The notes: generated by a model from the sequence alone, not told the origin. Shown: positions 45,186-53,826, numbered from the stretch's first letter. The stretch is DNA of 64,000 nt from an uncultured Candidatus Saccharibacteria bacterium (GCA_938018005.1 CALIJG010000001.1:20933-84932); one strand, 5' to 3'. Numbers and translations: made by a program.

Positions 45186-45243
45186 AATAATTACTCCCGA
45201 CCCGTTGTGGTTATAATGTCTATTCTACGCTATATATAGCGTT

Positions 45244-45639
45244 TTACGCAAGGTAATGCACCCAATTTTCTGTTGTGGAATTATCATCCAGCTGGCCAAT
45301 TGGTGCAACATACCACTGCGGCTGAGCACACTGGGGACGAAAATTTCCCAGCTTAGCCGTATATGCCTCGGTAATGGCCGCGATCTCGTCCTCGCGGGCT
45401 TCGCGCACCGTGGTGTGGAGATAGACAGCCTGCTTCGCGTCATTCCACACCACAAACTCTGCCCGTCCAGTGCGAAAGGCGTTGTGCGAGTGGCGCGCCT
45501 CACGATCAGACAACCAGGCAATTACGTCTCCCACCCGGACAAAGTGCAGTGGCGTCACCAGCGGCGTGCGGTCGCGATTCACCGTAGCCAGCGCACCAAC
45601 TGGGACTGTATCGAGGACTGTTTGCGTGAGAGTATTCAT
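45244..45639 (-). CDS. Pyridoxamine-5'-phosphate-oxidase-like flavin-binding protein
   Basis: A 131-aa split-barrel protein of the PNPOx-like family. Features are VGALATVNRDRTPLVTPLHFV (first strands), VIAWLSDREARHSHNAFRTGRAEFVVW and YLHTTVREAREDEIAAITEAYTAKLG. Such proteins bind FMN or F420 and act as small oxidoreductases. The location between nrdB and the CxxC protein suggests, but does not prove, a redox link to ribonucleotide reduction. The ATG follows AAAGGA. Confidence 0.82.
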   Translation of the reverse strand: MNTLTQTVLDTVPVGALATVNRDRTPLVTPLHFVRVGDVIAWLSDREARHSHNAFRTGRAEFVVWNDAKQAVYLHTTVREAREDEIAAITEAYTAKLGNFRPQCAQPQWYVAPIGQLDDNSTTENWVHYLA

Positions 45640-45694
45640 AAACTCATATTCCTTTCTTGCGTTATTCTATCTTGTCGTGGACTGAGGAGACTGT

Positions 45695-45807
45695 CTGAGG
45701 GGTTATCACCAGACCGAAAATGTTCCGGCCAGATTATGCTACAGTAGCTCTCCGCTTGCTTGTTTGCTGGCCTCCAGATATTTTCTTGTCTGGCAATAAC
45801 CCCTCAG
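45695..45807. repeat. 113-bp element bounded by 20-bp terminal inverted repeats
   Basis: CTGAGGGGTTATCACCAGAC (45695-45714) matches the reverse complement of 45788-45807 at 18 of 20 positions. Inside is a second pair, GGCCAG (45727-45732) and CTGGCC (45767-45772). It lies between nrdB and the PNPOx-like gene and contains no frame. It could be a MITE-like element or a folded RNA in the nrd transcript. I see no clear target-site duplication. Confidence 0.65.
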
Positions 45808-45867
45808 GCGATGCGTCGCTATTATACGACAAGCACAGAAAACTGCTCGTGATTTACGCGCTAGCAG

Positions 45868-46845
45868 CTACTTCGTCGTATTCACCTCATAGCTCGTATT
45901 GGTGCTCTCGAAGAAGTTCACCAGCTCCAGCGTGTCGTTGGCAGCAGCCATCCACTTGGCCGGGTTGGTCACGTTGTACTCTGGCTCAAAGCCGAGCTCC
46001 TCCAGCCGTCGGTCGGTCATATACATCACGTATTGGTTAACGTAGTCGGCGTTTAGGCCCAGAATGCCGCGCGGCAGCATGTCTTTGTTATAGGCCTTCT
46101 CAAGCTCAACGGCTTCCAGGATCAAACTGCGGATTTCCTCAGCAAATTCCTCGGTCTGTAGGTCCGGGTTTTCGTGCAAAATAGTCAGCAGCAGGTTAAT
46201 ACCAAACTCCAGGTGCAGGTTTTCGTCCTTCGTCACCCAGTCGAGCAGCGTGCCAACATTGCGCAGCAGATTACGCCGGCGGAAGCTCATCCCCACCATA
46301 AAACCACTGTAGAACCAAATCCCCTCTAGCACGATGTTATACGCCACCAGGTTGCGCACAAAATCCTTCTTGCCCTCCAGCGTCGTCACGTCCGGGCGCT
46401 CCTCCATCATGCGCGTGACGTATTTGGTCTGGAAGGCAGCTTTATCGGCCAGGGATTTTTTGCCCCAGCCCGCCGCATAAATTTCTTCACGGTCAAACGG
46501 GAAGGTCTCGATAATATACTCGAACGTCATAAAGTGATTCGCCTCTTCCCACATCTGCTTCGAAAGATACAGGTGGCACTCAGCGGCGTTCACGCAAGGG
46601 TAAATACCAAAAGCCAGCGACTTATTAATCAGCAGCTCGTTAGGATTAAGGTAGCTAATCACCGTCTTGAGGGCGTGCTTTTCGTCCTCGCTCAATTTCT
46701 CAAAATCCGCCAAATCCTGGCTCAGCTGCACCTCATTCGGGAACCACGTGTTGGCCACCGCTTGGTTGTATAGGCGGTACGCCCAGTCATAGCGCACCGG
46801 CTTGAGTTGCAAGCCATCGCGTACGCCCGATCCTAAAATGCCCAT
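45868..46845 (-). CDS. nrdB: Class I ribonucleotide reductase beta subunit, Phe at radical-Tyr site
   Basis: A 325-aa ferritin-fold subunit that generates the oxidant for NrdA. Metal ligands can be aligned by spacing: Glu70, Glu101 and His104 (WEEANH), Glu174 (IVLEGIWF), Glu208 and His211 (KDENLH). The position of the E. coli radical Tyr122, four after the first His, is Phe108 (EANHFMTF). The first ligand is Glu rather than Asp. Both traits match the class Ic type known from Chlamydia, which uses a Mn/Fe cofactor. The ATG follows AAGGAGG. Confidence 0.95.
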   Translation of the reverse strand: MGILGSGVRDGLQLKPVRYDWAYRLYNQAVANTWFPNEVQLSQDLADFEKLSEDEKHALKTVISYLNPNELLINKSLAFGIYPCVNAAECHLYLSKQMWEEANHFMTFEYIIETFPFDREEIYAAGWGKKSLADKAAFQTKYVTRMMEERPDVTTLEGKKDFVRNLVAYNIVLEGIWFYSGFMVGMSFRRRNLLRNVGTLLDWVTKDENLHLEFGINLLLTILHENPDLQTEEFAEEIRSLILEAVELEKAYNKDMLPRGILGLNADYVNQYVMYMTDRRLEELGFEPEYNVTNPAKWMAAANDTLELVNFFESTNTSYEVNTTK

Positions 46846-46897
46846 TATTACCTCCTTGTTTTTGTAAAAAACGAATTAATTATTATATTGTCTAGGC

Positions 46898-47206
46898 TTA
46901 TATTTCTGGTTCCATATCTGCTGGGTGACGCCGTTTAACCGCAGAGTTGCTATTTTGCTGGCGCGAGCTCTCGGACGCCTCTGGCACTGGGAAGAGTGGT
47001 GGGTCCACACCAGCATCAAGTGCATCTTGTATATAATGTATTGACGCTGCGCTATCTCCTTCTGCAACTGCTACAATGCCGATAGTGTGCTGGATACTAT
47101 CTGGTGCAGGCTCCAGTCGCTGCTTTTCATCAACTGACAGTTCTGCATTTCGATGACCCGTTGAGTCCACCCTTATCTTTGGCGTGTCGCTATACTCGTG
47201 GCTCAC
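46898..47206 (-). CDS. Orphan 102-aa protein between nrdA and nrdB
   Basis: A hydrophilic protein (MSHEYSDTPKIRVDSTGHRN) with a short helical central part (GDSAASIHYIQDALDAGVDPP) and a disordered tail. It contains no cysteine. Its ATG overlaps the nrdA stop in ATGA, so it is translationally coupled to nrdA, and nrdB starts 52 bases further on. It may be an nrd-specific accessory protein; no family is recognised. Confidence 0.7.
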   Translation of the reverse strand: MSHEYSDTPKIRVDSTGHRNAELSVDEKQRLEPAPDSIQHTIGIVAVAEGDSAASIHYIQDALDAGVDPPLFPVPEASESSRQQNSNSAVKRRHPADMEPEI

Positions 47207-49638
47207 GATTCCTTCTCCTTCCCTTCCTCTTGTTTCTTGCGTGCGCGGTAGAAGCCACCAAAGCCCACGCGCTTGGCGTCTTGGTGAAGTTTTTGTTCGG
47301 TTTTGTTAGCGCGGATGGAGACCTGCTCGGACTGGTGGCGTGGCTTCACGTGCAAATAATACGTCGTTTTCAGGCCGCGACGCCAGGCTTCGCTGTAGAT
47401 CGTAATATACTCCTCGATATTACGCGATTCTAAGTACATATTGCGGCTAATCGCTTGGTCAACCCACTTCTGAGCGCGGGCCGCCACCTCAATGAAGGCA
47501 TACGGGCTCAGCTGAAAGCTCGTCTTATACACATCGCGCACCGCCTGAGGGATCTGCTCCATGTGCTGGATGTCGCCTTGGTTAGTAAGCAGCTCATCCT
47601 TAAGCTCCTCCCACAGGCCGAGGGCTTTGAGCTTGCGCACAAGGTTGGCATTGACCTCGAGGAATTTACCGTTGAGTGTGCTGCGGCTAAAGATTTGGCT
47701 AAATTGTGGGTCGATCCCTGGGGTGGTGCCCGTCACATGCGAGATATTGGCGGTGGGCGCAATAGCCATAAGCGTGGCATTGCGCATGCCGCGCCTCACC
47801 TTGGGGCGCAGCGCCTCCCAGTCGAGGCGGCGAGTCGTGTTAATTGCTACTGCCTCACCCCGCTGCGCGCCAAGTCGGTCGATCGTGTCGATAGGCAATT
47901 CCCCCCTGCTCCAGCCACTGCCAGCAAAGTTAGGATAGCTACCGCGCGTCACTGCTAGCTCGGCCGACTCATCGATGGCATAGTAGCTAATAAACTCCGC
48001 CAGCTGATCGATCAGCTCGTACGCCGCTTCAGATTCATAGCTCAGCTCCAGCTTCTCCAGCACATCGGCCAGGCCCATAAAGCCCAGGCCAATCGCGCGG
48101 TTTTGCAAATTGCTATTCATCGCCTCTGGGATGGGTGTTGTGGTAATGTCTACAAGGTTATCGAGCTGCCGCGTAGCTGAGCGCGTCGCCTGCTCGAGCC
48201 GTGGCCAATCCCACGTCTTGGTCGCGTCATCCAGGAAAGCGCTGAGGTTGATACTCACCAGATTACACACCGCAATATTATGCTCGTCTTGCGGTAAAGT
48301 GATCTCTGTACAGAGGTTGCTAAGATGAATAGTACCAGTGTTATTGTTAAGCGCCCGGAGGTTGATGGCATCCTTCCAGGTGAGCCACGGGTGGCCGGTC
48401 GCCTGCAAACTACTGAGGATTCTGTGGAATTGCTGGCGCGCAGGCAGCTTATCATAAGCACGCAGCTTGCCCGCTTCGGCCTGGGTAATATAATACGCAT
48501 ACCGCTTAGCAAAAGCCGCGCCATACAGCTCGCTCAAGTCACTCACCTCGGCTGGATCAAAGAGATACCAGTCTTCATCAGCCTGCACCCGGCGCATAAA
48601 TTCATCACTAATAAACACCGCTGTGTCGAGGTAGCGTGTCCGCAAATACGGGTCGCCGGAGTTCGAGCGCAGGTCGATGAATTCTCTAAAATCGATGTGC
48701 CAGTTCTCCATATACACCGCTGCCGCACCCATCTTTTTGCCTTTGCGCGACACCGCGAACAGTGCCGTGTCGACCATCTTCATAAATGGAATTGGCCCGG
48801 TGCTTGTTGTGTTGGTTGTCTTGACGGGGCTACCTGCCGCCCGCAGCTTGGTAAAGCTAATACCAATGCCGCCCGTCCCTTTGGCAATCCACATTGTATC
48901 GCGCACACTCTTAGCAATCGACTCCATATCATCCTGCACTTCCATGACGAAGCAATTGCTCAGCTGCGGGAACAACCCACCAGCATTAACGCGGGTGCTA
49001 CCGCCCGGGCTGTATTCGAGATTAGCCATGTGCTGGTAAAACTCAATGGCTGCCTCAGTAGGATGCTCCTCATTGTAGCTCAGGCCCATGGCAATGCGCA
49101 TAGTAGTAAACTGCGGCACTTCGAGCGGCTCGCCGTTTTGCTTGCGCAGGGCGTAGCGGTTGCGGTTGGTCACCACGCCAAGATATCTGCTGAGTGTATC
49201 TTTGCTGGGGTCGAGTGCAGCAGCCAGGCGCTCGAGATCGAAGATCGTCTCATCTTGCATACGCGGGTCAAGCAAGCCATCGGCCACTGCCTGGCGAATA
49301 TAGCGCGGGAAGGCCTCAGCGTGACGCTGGCGCAGCTCTTCATCAGTGGTATATACGCCGAGCAAATCGCGGTAGATCGTGCCCAGCAGCAGGCGCGCCG
49401 CAATTGTGTCGTAGTCTGAGTCATCCTTAATATTTTGCACCGTCGTCTGGATGAGTGTCTCCTCCAGCTGCTTGGTCGTCATCCCATCAAAGAGCGTCAG
49501 CTGCAGCTCGCGAGCAATCTGCACGATCTTCTGCAACGGATCAGCCAACCCCTGGCTTGCCGCCAACAACGTGGCATTTATCTTGGTTGTGTCGAATGGC
49601 TCGGTCGTGCCATCGCGCTTAGTAATATGAATCGTCAT
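47203..49638 (-). CDS. nrdA: Class I ribonucleotide reductase alpha subunit without C-terminal cysteine pair
   Basis: An 811-aa catalytic subunit that reduces ribonucleoside diphosphates. An N-terminal ATP-cone (ITKRDGTTEPFDTTKINATL) is present. Active-site residues are Cys229 (LSNCFVM), Asn441-Cys443-Glu445 (NLCTEI), Cys458 (NIAVCNLVSINL) and the radical-transfer YY in GLKTTYYLH. The final 50 residues end in KKQEEGKEKES with no cysteine, whereas class I enzymes normally end in a redox-active pair. ATG 49638 follows GGGGAGGG. Confidence 0.97.
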   Translation of the reverse strand: MTIHITKRDGTTEPFDTTKINATLLAASQGLADPLQKIVQIARELQLTLFDGMTTKQLEETLIQTTVQNIKDDSDYDTIAARLLLGTIYRDLLGVYTTDEELRQRHAEAFPRYIRQAVADGLLDPRMQDETIFDLERLAAALDPSKDTLSRYLGVVTNRNRYALRKQNGEPLEVPQFTTMRIAMGLSYNEEHPTEAAIEFYQHMANLEYSPGGSTRVNAGGLFPQLSNCFVMEVQDDMESIAKSVRDTMWIAKGTGGIGISFTKLRAAGSPVKTTNTTSTGPIPFMKMVDTALFAVSRKGKKMGAAAVYMENWHIDFREFIDLRSNSGDPYLRTRYLDTAVFISDEFMRRVQADEDWYLFDPAEVSDLSELYGAAFAKRYAYYITQAEAGKLRAYDKLPARQQFHRILSSLQATGHPWLTWKDAINLRALNNNTGTIHLSNLCTEITLPQDEHNIAVCNLVSINLSAFLDDATKTWDWPRLEQATRSATRQLDNLVDITTTPIPEAMNSNLQNRAIGLGFMGLADVLEKLELSYESEAAYELIDQLAEFISYYAIDESAELAVTRGSYPNFAGSGWSRGELPIDTIDRLGAQRGEAVAINTTRRLDWEALRPKVRRGMRNATLMAIAPTANISHVTGTTPGIDPQFSQIFSRSTLNGKFLEVNANLVRKLKALGLWEELKDELLTNQGDIQHMEQIPQAVRDVYKTSFQLSPYAFIEVAARAQKWVDQAISRNMYLESRNIEEYITIYSEAWRRGLKTTYYLHVKPRHQSEQVSIRANKTEQKLHQDAKRVGFGGFYRARKKQEEGKEKES

Positions 49639-49884
49639 TATCCCTCCCCTTAGGCTCCTTATCATACGGTGCACAAAACCAGCCACCAGGGCACGCCTGG
49701 AGCCAAGCTGTATTGTTGTCTCTCCCGTGTTTATGTGTGCTCGCTATATATGTAGCGTCTGGGTCCTACTATAGGCGCCAGATATGGTGCTTGGCAAGAG
49801 GTTTTGTGAAAACTACAACCGATTTTGCGGGTGACCTCTGTTGGTGATAGCGCACAAAAACTCAGCACTTTGGCATTATCTCAC
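49639..49884 (-). promoter_or_regulatory. Upstream region of nrdA with hairpins
   Basis: Contains a CGCTA/TAGCG palindrome, CGCTATATATGTAGCG (49742-49757), whose size and AT-rich centre resemble an NrdR box, though the match is loose and unpaired. Next to it is the hairpin TCTGG-CCTA/TAGG-CCAGA (49758-49782). One ACCTCTGTT motif lies at 49833-49841. No coding frame is seen. Confidence 0.4.
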
Positions 49885-50024
49885 GCTCCACCTCCCCACA
49901 CTCCATCCTCAGGAACGCTATAAGGGTCGATATTCACTGGATATCGACCTCTTGCGCTGGGCTGAAAACTCGTTATTACAACGAGTTTTCACACTCCATC
50001 GGATGAAGTATGGGGAGGTGGAGC
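49885..50024. ncRNA. Highly structured 140-nt element, candidate non-coding RNA
   Basis: A perfect 14-bp closing helix pairs GCTCCACCTCCCCA (49885-49898) with TGGGGAGGTGGAGC (50011-50024). It encloses two perfect hairpins: GGTCGATAT/ATATCGACC (49925-49933/49941-49949) and TGAAAACTCGTT/AACGAGTTTTCA (49963-49974/49980-49991). An 11-base direct repeat CACACTCCATC occurs at 49897-49907 and 49990-50000. The fold is that of a three-way junction. The strand cannot be decided. It lies between nrdA and the spermidine-synthase-like gene and matches no RNA family I know. Confidence 0.65.
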
Positions 50025-50109
50025 TAACGCAGAGAATATCTAGCTTCATTATATTTATATAACAACAAAGCATTATGTACGACCCTTCCCATTGTTATCG
50101 GAGAGCTAG

Positions 50110-51567
50110 CTATCTCTTACTCTCAGACACCTCTCGGCACTCCTGTCGCAATCGCTCGAGAGGAGCATAATCATCATGGTAGGGCGGCTGGCTGGCGAAG
50201 GGAGCTGGCTGATGAGAGGCGTCGCCACCGTACGTCGCCACGACATTCGTATAATCCCAGCCATCTGCCCGCTCATAACGAAAACTCCCCTGCCCCAATA
50301 GAGCAGCATACGGCGCATCCTGAGCAGCAAACAGTGGCTGGCAGGCTGGCTGGCGACTGGCAATCATATTAACCACCACACGAGCCTGGGGGCGGAGATG
50401 CCGCTTGAGTGCGGTAGCATACTCGTGTGTTGCCAGTGAGGCGGGTACATCGCCGTCGTTATACACATCAACAAGGACGATATCGTACTGCTCGGTGCTG
50501 CGCTCAAGGAAGACACGCGCATCTTGGAAGATCGGCCGCACATTGGCTGGGTCGCGATAATAAAAATACTGGCGAGCAATCGGCAAGAGCCCTGGATCGA
50601 TCTCTACTACATCAATCTGGCTCTGCGGATAGCGCTGGGCAAGGAGACGCGGCACCGTAAAGGTCCCACCACCCAGTACCAAAATGCGCTGGCGCTGCGG
50701 CGCGCGCTCCACCGCGTGCATCATCTGACGCGTATACCAAAATGGCAGCTGCTGCGGCTGCCCTACCACCACACCAGACTGCACACCGGCCGGGCCACTG
50801 GCAATCCCACGGATAATCGCACCATCCTGCCGACGCCATTGCTGAAGTGTGTAGTGCGCCGCGGCGGTATCGATCGTCTGCGCGGCCTGGGCTTGCACCA
50901 CTGGTGCCACGCGATAGCCCAGCGCCAAGCCCACGCACAGCACACTCACCACCACGCGCCACTGCCAACGCTGGCCCGGCACCACCAGCCAGCTGGCCAG
51001 CACGAGCAGACTAATAAGCACCACTACTACGTCGTGAATCCCCAGCCATCCAAACAAGAAAAACCCTGCCGCAAAGGTGCCGACAATTCCACCAATCGAA
51101 TTCACCGCACTCAGCGACGCCACCGACCGCCCCGTTCGCGCCAGCGTCTCAGTCTGCCGCTCCACCAGGTAGGGGCTCACTGCTCCCAGGACCAGGCTGG
51201 TCGGAGCAAAAAGGAGGCTTGCCGCCACTGTAGCTTGCAGGCGAATATCGATCGGCAGCTGCGCCACCCACTGCAATATATCGTGGTATTGGCATAGCTC
51301 CGTTAGCATTAGCAGCGCCGCACCAAGCAGCAGCCACGCTACATCGCCATCGCGCGAGCGTGCATCGGCCAACACCCCACCCAGCCAGTAGCCCAGGCTC
51401 ATCGCTGCAATAATGACACCAATAATGCTTGCCCACACATAGGTCGACGCTCCCACCACTGGCGACATCACCCGCGCCGCCACCAGCTCAAACACCATCA
51501 CACAAAACCCCGCCACAAACGCAATCACCAAGCGCCGATACGGCAGCGGTATTATCAGTCGTTTCAT
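50110..51567 (-). CDS. Fused membrane protein / spermidine-synthase-like protein
   Basis: A 485-aa protein. About seven N-terminal membrane helices (residues 8-230, including FELVAARVMSPVVGASTYVWASIIG) resemble the MFS-like half of bacterial spermidine-synthase fusions. The soluble C-terminal half is a Rossmann methyltransferase-like domain: QRILVLGGGTFTVPRLLAQRYP, IDVVEIDPGLLPIARQYF and YDIVLVDVYNDGDVP. Aminopropyl transfer is the family name, but many such fusions have unknown substrates. TACAAT lies six bases before ATG 51567 (leaderless pattern). Confidence 0.87.
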   Translation of the reverse strand: MKRLIIPLPYRRLVIAFVAGFCVMVFELVAARVMSPVVGASTYVWASIIGVIIAAMSLGYWLGGVLADARSRDGDVAWLLLGAALLMLTELCQYHDILQWVAQLPIDIRLQATVAASLLFAPTSLVLGAVSPYLVERQTETLARTGRSVASLSAVNSIGGIVGTFAAGFFLFGWLGIHDVVVVLISLLVLASWLVVPGQRWQWRVVVSVLCVGLALGYRVAPVVQAQAAQTIDTAAAHYTLQQWRRQDGAIIRGIASGPAGVQSGVVVGQPQQLPFWYTRQMMHAVERAPQRQRILVLGGGTFTVPRLLAQRYPQSQIDVVEIDPGLLPIARQYFYYRDPANVRPIFQDARVFLERSTEQYDIVLVDVYNDGDVPASLATHEYATALKRHLRPQARVVVNMIASRQPACQPLFAAQDAPYAALLGQGSFRYERADGWDYTNVVATYGGDASHQPAPFASQPPYHDDYAPLERLRQECREVSESKR

Positions 51568-51692
51568 AAGGGTATTGTAGCACGAGAGCTGGCTCATGAT
51601 GGCCGCTTATGGCAAACATCAGCCTCTCAACTCCATAAAAATTAATACACCGACCCGCTTTACATCGCACCTCGATATGATATGATATCGTT

Positions 51693-52436
51693 ATGGAAGT
51701 AACAGATTCTATCATCACCGTCAGCCATTTTTCGATGAAATTTGGCAAGACCAGCGTCATCGACGACCTCAGTTTTGAGGTCAAGCGCGGCGAGACGTTT
51801 GGTTTTTTGGGGAGCAACGGCTCGGGTAAGACCACCACGATCCGCTCACTCCTCGGCATTTATCAACCAACTGGTGGCAAGCTGCTCATCGATGGCACGC
51901 CATACTCTGTCTCGGGCGACGTCAAGCTTGGCTACCTGCCAGAGGAGCGCGGCCTCTACAAGAAGGAGAGCGTCATCGACACGATGATCTACTTTGGCCA
52001 GCTTAAGGGCCTGAGCCGCAGCGAAGCTCGCAGCAAGTCACTCGCCTTCCTCGAGCGAGTTGGCCTGGCCAACAAAGCCAAGACCCGCCTCGACAAGCTC
52101 AGTGGTGGCCAGCAACAAAAAGTTCAGCTCGGCATCACCATTATCAACGACCCAGAGCTTATTATTCTCGACGAACCCACCAAAGGTTTCGACCCAGTCA
52201 ACCGGCGCTTACTGATGGAGATCATTGAGGAGCATCAAGCCAAGGGAGCCACAGTCGTGATGATCACCCACCAGATGGACGAAGTCGAGCGCCTGTGCGA
52301 CCGCATCTTGCTGCTCAAAGATGGCGTGGCTCATGCCTACGGCACGGTAGCTGAGGTACGCACGCAGTTTGGCGGCAAATCACTCGACGACATCTTCATC
52401 CAGGTCTATAGCCAGCCCAGCAAGGAGGACAACTAA
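51693..52436 (+). CDS. ABC-2 exporter ATP-binding protein (NatA-like)
   Basis: A 247-aa ATPase with Walker A GSNGSGKTT, the Q-loop region LGYLPEERGLYKKESV, signature LSGGQQQKVQLG, Walker B LIILDEPTKGFDP and switch His in MITHQMDE. The LPEERGLY segment is typical of NatA/YhaQ-like ATPases. TATGAT lies six bases before the ATG (leaderless pattern). It ends one base before the permease ATG. Confidence 0.94.
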   Translation: MEVTDSIITVSHFSMKFGKTSVIDDLSFEVKRGETFGFLGSNGSGKTTTIRSLLGIYQPTGGKLLIDGTPYSVSGDVKLGYLPEERGLYKKESVIDTMIYFGQLKGLSRSEARSKSLAFLERVGLANKAKTRLDKLSGGQQQKVQLGITIINDPELIILDEPTKGFDPVNRRLLMEIIEEHQAKGATVVMITHQMDEVERLCDRILLLKDGVAHAYGTVAEVRTQFGGKSLDDIFIQVYSQPSKEDN

Positions 52437-52437
52437 C

Positions 52438-53652
52438 ATGCATAACCTATCTACCGTCATCCGCTTCGAGATTACCCGCTCGCTCAAGAAGAAGTCGTTT
52501 TGGCTTGCGGCAATCAGCTTCCCACTGGTGTTTGCCATAGTCTTTGCCGTCATCTTCCTCTCCAACAAAGCCTCGGAGGATGCTGCCAAGAACCTCGAGA
52601 AGCAGGCCTTTAGCTTTGCTGTGACGGATGAATCGAAGCTCGTCAAGCCAGAGCTGCTTGCCGCTACCAAGGCTCAGCCTGTCGCTGCCGCAGACAAAGA
52701 CGCCACCATCAAGCGAGTCCAAGAAGGTAAGCTCGACGCCTACATCTACTACCCCAAAGACATCGCTAAGGAACGGGTGGAAGTCTATGGCAAAGACGTG
52801 GGACTCTTCGACAACGGCCGCTACAGCGGCATCGCCACCAGTCTACTCTCTAACTCTGTCCAATCAGAGGTCAGCCCAGCAGTGCGCATGGTTATCCAAG
52901 ACAAGGTCAATACCAAAAACACCGTCTACAAAAATGGCAAAGAATACAACGCCATCAACGAGATGATCCTACCGGGGGTTTTCTTGGTGCTGTTCTACTT
53001 CCTCATTAGCTTCTTTGGCAACCAAATGCTCACCAGCACAACAGAGGAAAAAGAAAACCGTGTCATTGAGATGATCCTCACCACGGTGCACGCTCGCACG
53101 CTCATCATCGGCAAGATTATCTCGCTCATCGTCCTGGCGTTTATTCAAGGGCTGCTCGTTATTTTGCCGGTGCTTGTTGCCTATCTCTTCTTCAAAGATC
53201 GGCTGCAGCTGCCCGATGTCGACCTCTCACACATTGCGGTTGACCCCGTGCGGATTGGGATAGGCTTCCTTGCCTTTAGCGCAAGCTTCCTCTTCTTCAC
53301 CGGTATGCTGGTGGCCATTGGCGCCGCTGTGCCCACCGCTAAGGAAGCCGGTAGCTTCTTTGCCACCATCATGATCCTGCTCTTTGCGCCGCTCTATGCC
53401 GCCGCTATGCTCGTCTCCACACCAGACGCGCTGCCAAGCAAGATCATCACCTACTTCCCACTCACCTCGCCCATACCACTCATGCTGCGCAATGCGATTG
53501 GCAACCTCAGCGCCATGGATGCCGCCATTAGCATTAGTATCCTGACTGTCTGTGCTGCCATCGCCATCATGATGGGCGTGCGCCTCTTCCGCTTTGGTGC
53601 GCTCGAGTACAGCCGCAAGCTCAGCCTGCGCGAGATCTTTACCCGCAAGTAG
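52438..53652 (+). CDS. ABC-2 type permease (NatB-like)
   Basis: A 404-aa permease. After a cytoplasmic basic N-terminus and first helix (FWLAAISFPLVFAIVFAVIFLS) comes an extracytoplasmic domain of about 150 residues, then five helices beginning LPGVFLVLFYFLISFFGNQM. The NRVIEMILTTVHARTLIIGKI coupling motif is typical of ABC-2/NatB proteins. Family members export sodium, drugs or lipids; the substrate here is unknown. ATG 52438 follows AAGGAGG. Confidence 0.9.
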   Translation: MHNLSTVIRFEITRSLKKKSFWLAAISFPLVFAIVFAVIFLSNKASEDAAKNLEKQAFSFAVTDESKLVKPELLAATKAQPVAAADKDATIKRVQEGKLDAYIYYPKDIAKERVEVYGKDVGLFDNGRYSGIATSLLSNSVQSEVSPAVRMVIQDKVNTKNTVYKNGKEYNAINEMILPGVFLVLFYFLISFFGNQMLTSTTEEKENRVIEMILTTVHARTLIIGKIISLIVLAFIQGLLVILPVLVAYLFFKDRLQLPDVDLSHIAVDPVRIGIGFLAFSASFLFFTGMLVAIGAAVPTAKEAGSFFATIMILLFAPLYAAAMLVSTPDALPSKIITYFPLTSPIPLMLRNAIGNLSAMDAAISISILTVCAAIAIMMGVRLFRFGALEYSRKLSLREIFTRK

Positions 53653-53714
53653 CAGCACAGCGTGCTAGTCTATTACAGCAAAAACTGGCACATTACCTCT
53701 GTTTCGTGCCTCAT

Positions 53715-53740
53715 AACCCACCGCTTGGTCGGTGGGTTTT
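53715..53740 (+). terminator. Rho-independent terminator of the ABC-2 operon
   Basis: AACCCACC (53715-53722) pairs with GGTGGGTT (53731-53738), followed by TTTT. Confidence 0.8.
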
Positions 53741-53758
53741 GGGTTCAATTTTACTCCC

Positions 53759-53787
53759 TTGACAAAATAGTGTATTCTTTCTACTAT
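53759..53787 (+). promoter_or_regulatory. Sigma-70 promoter of the lipoprotein gene
   Basis: TTGACA (53759-53764), 17-base spacer, TACTAT (53782-53787), leaving a leader of about 35 bases before ATG 53827. Confidence 0.75.
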
Positions 53788-53826
53788 TAACAGTGCCTAT
53801 ATATGATACACAAGAAAGGTCAAACC

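Noticed and set aside
48325..49419. 364-aa plus-strand open frame
   Set aside because: Antisense shadow of nrdA caused by codon composition.
49742..49757. NrdR box upstream of nrdA
   Set aside because: The 16-bp palindrome has the right size, but NrdR boxes usually come in phased pairs and no second copy is visible; kept only as a note in the nrdA upstream entry.
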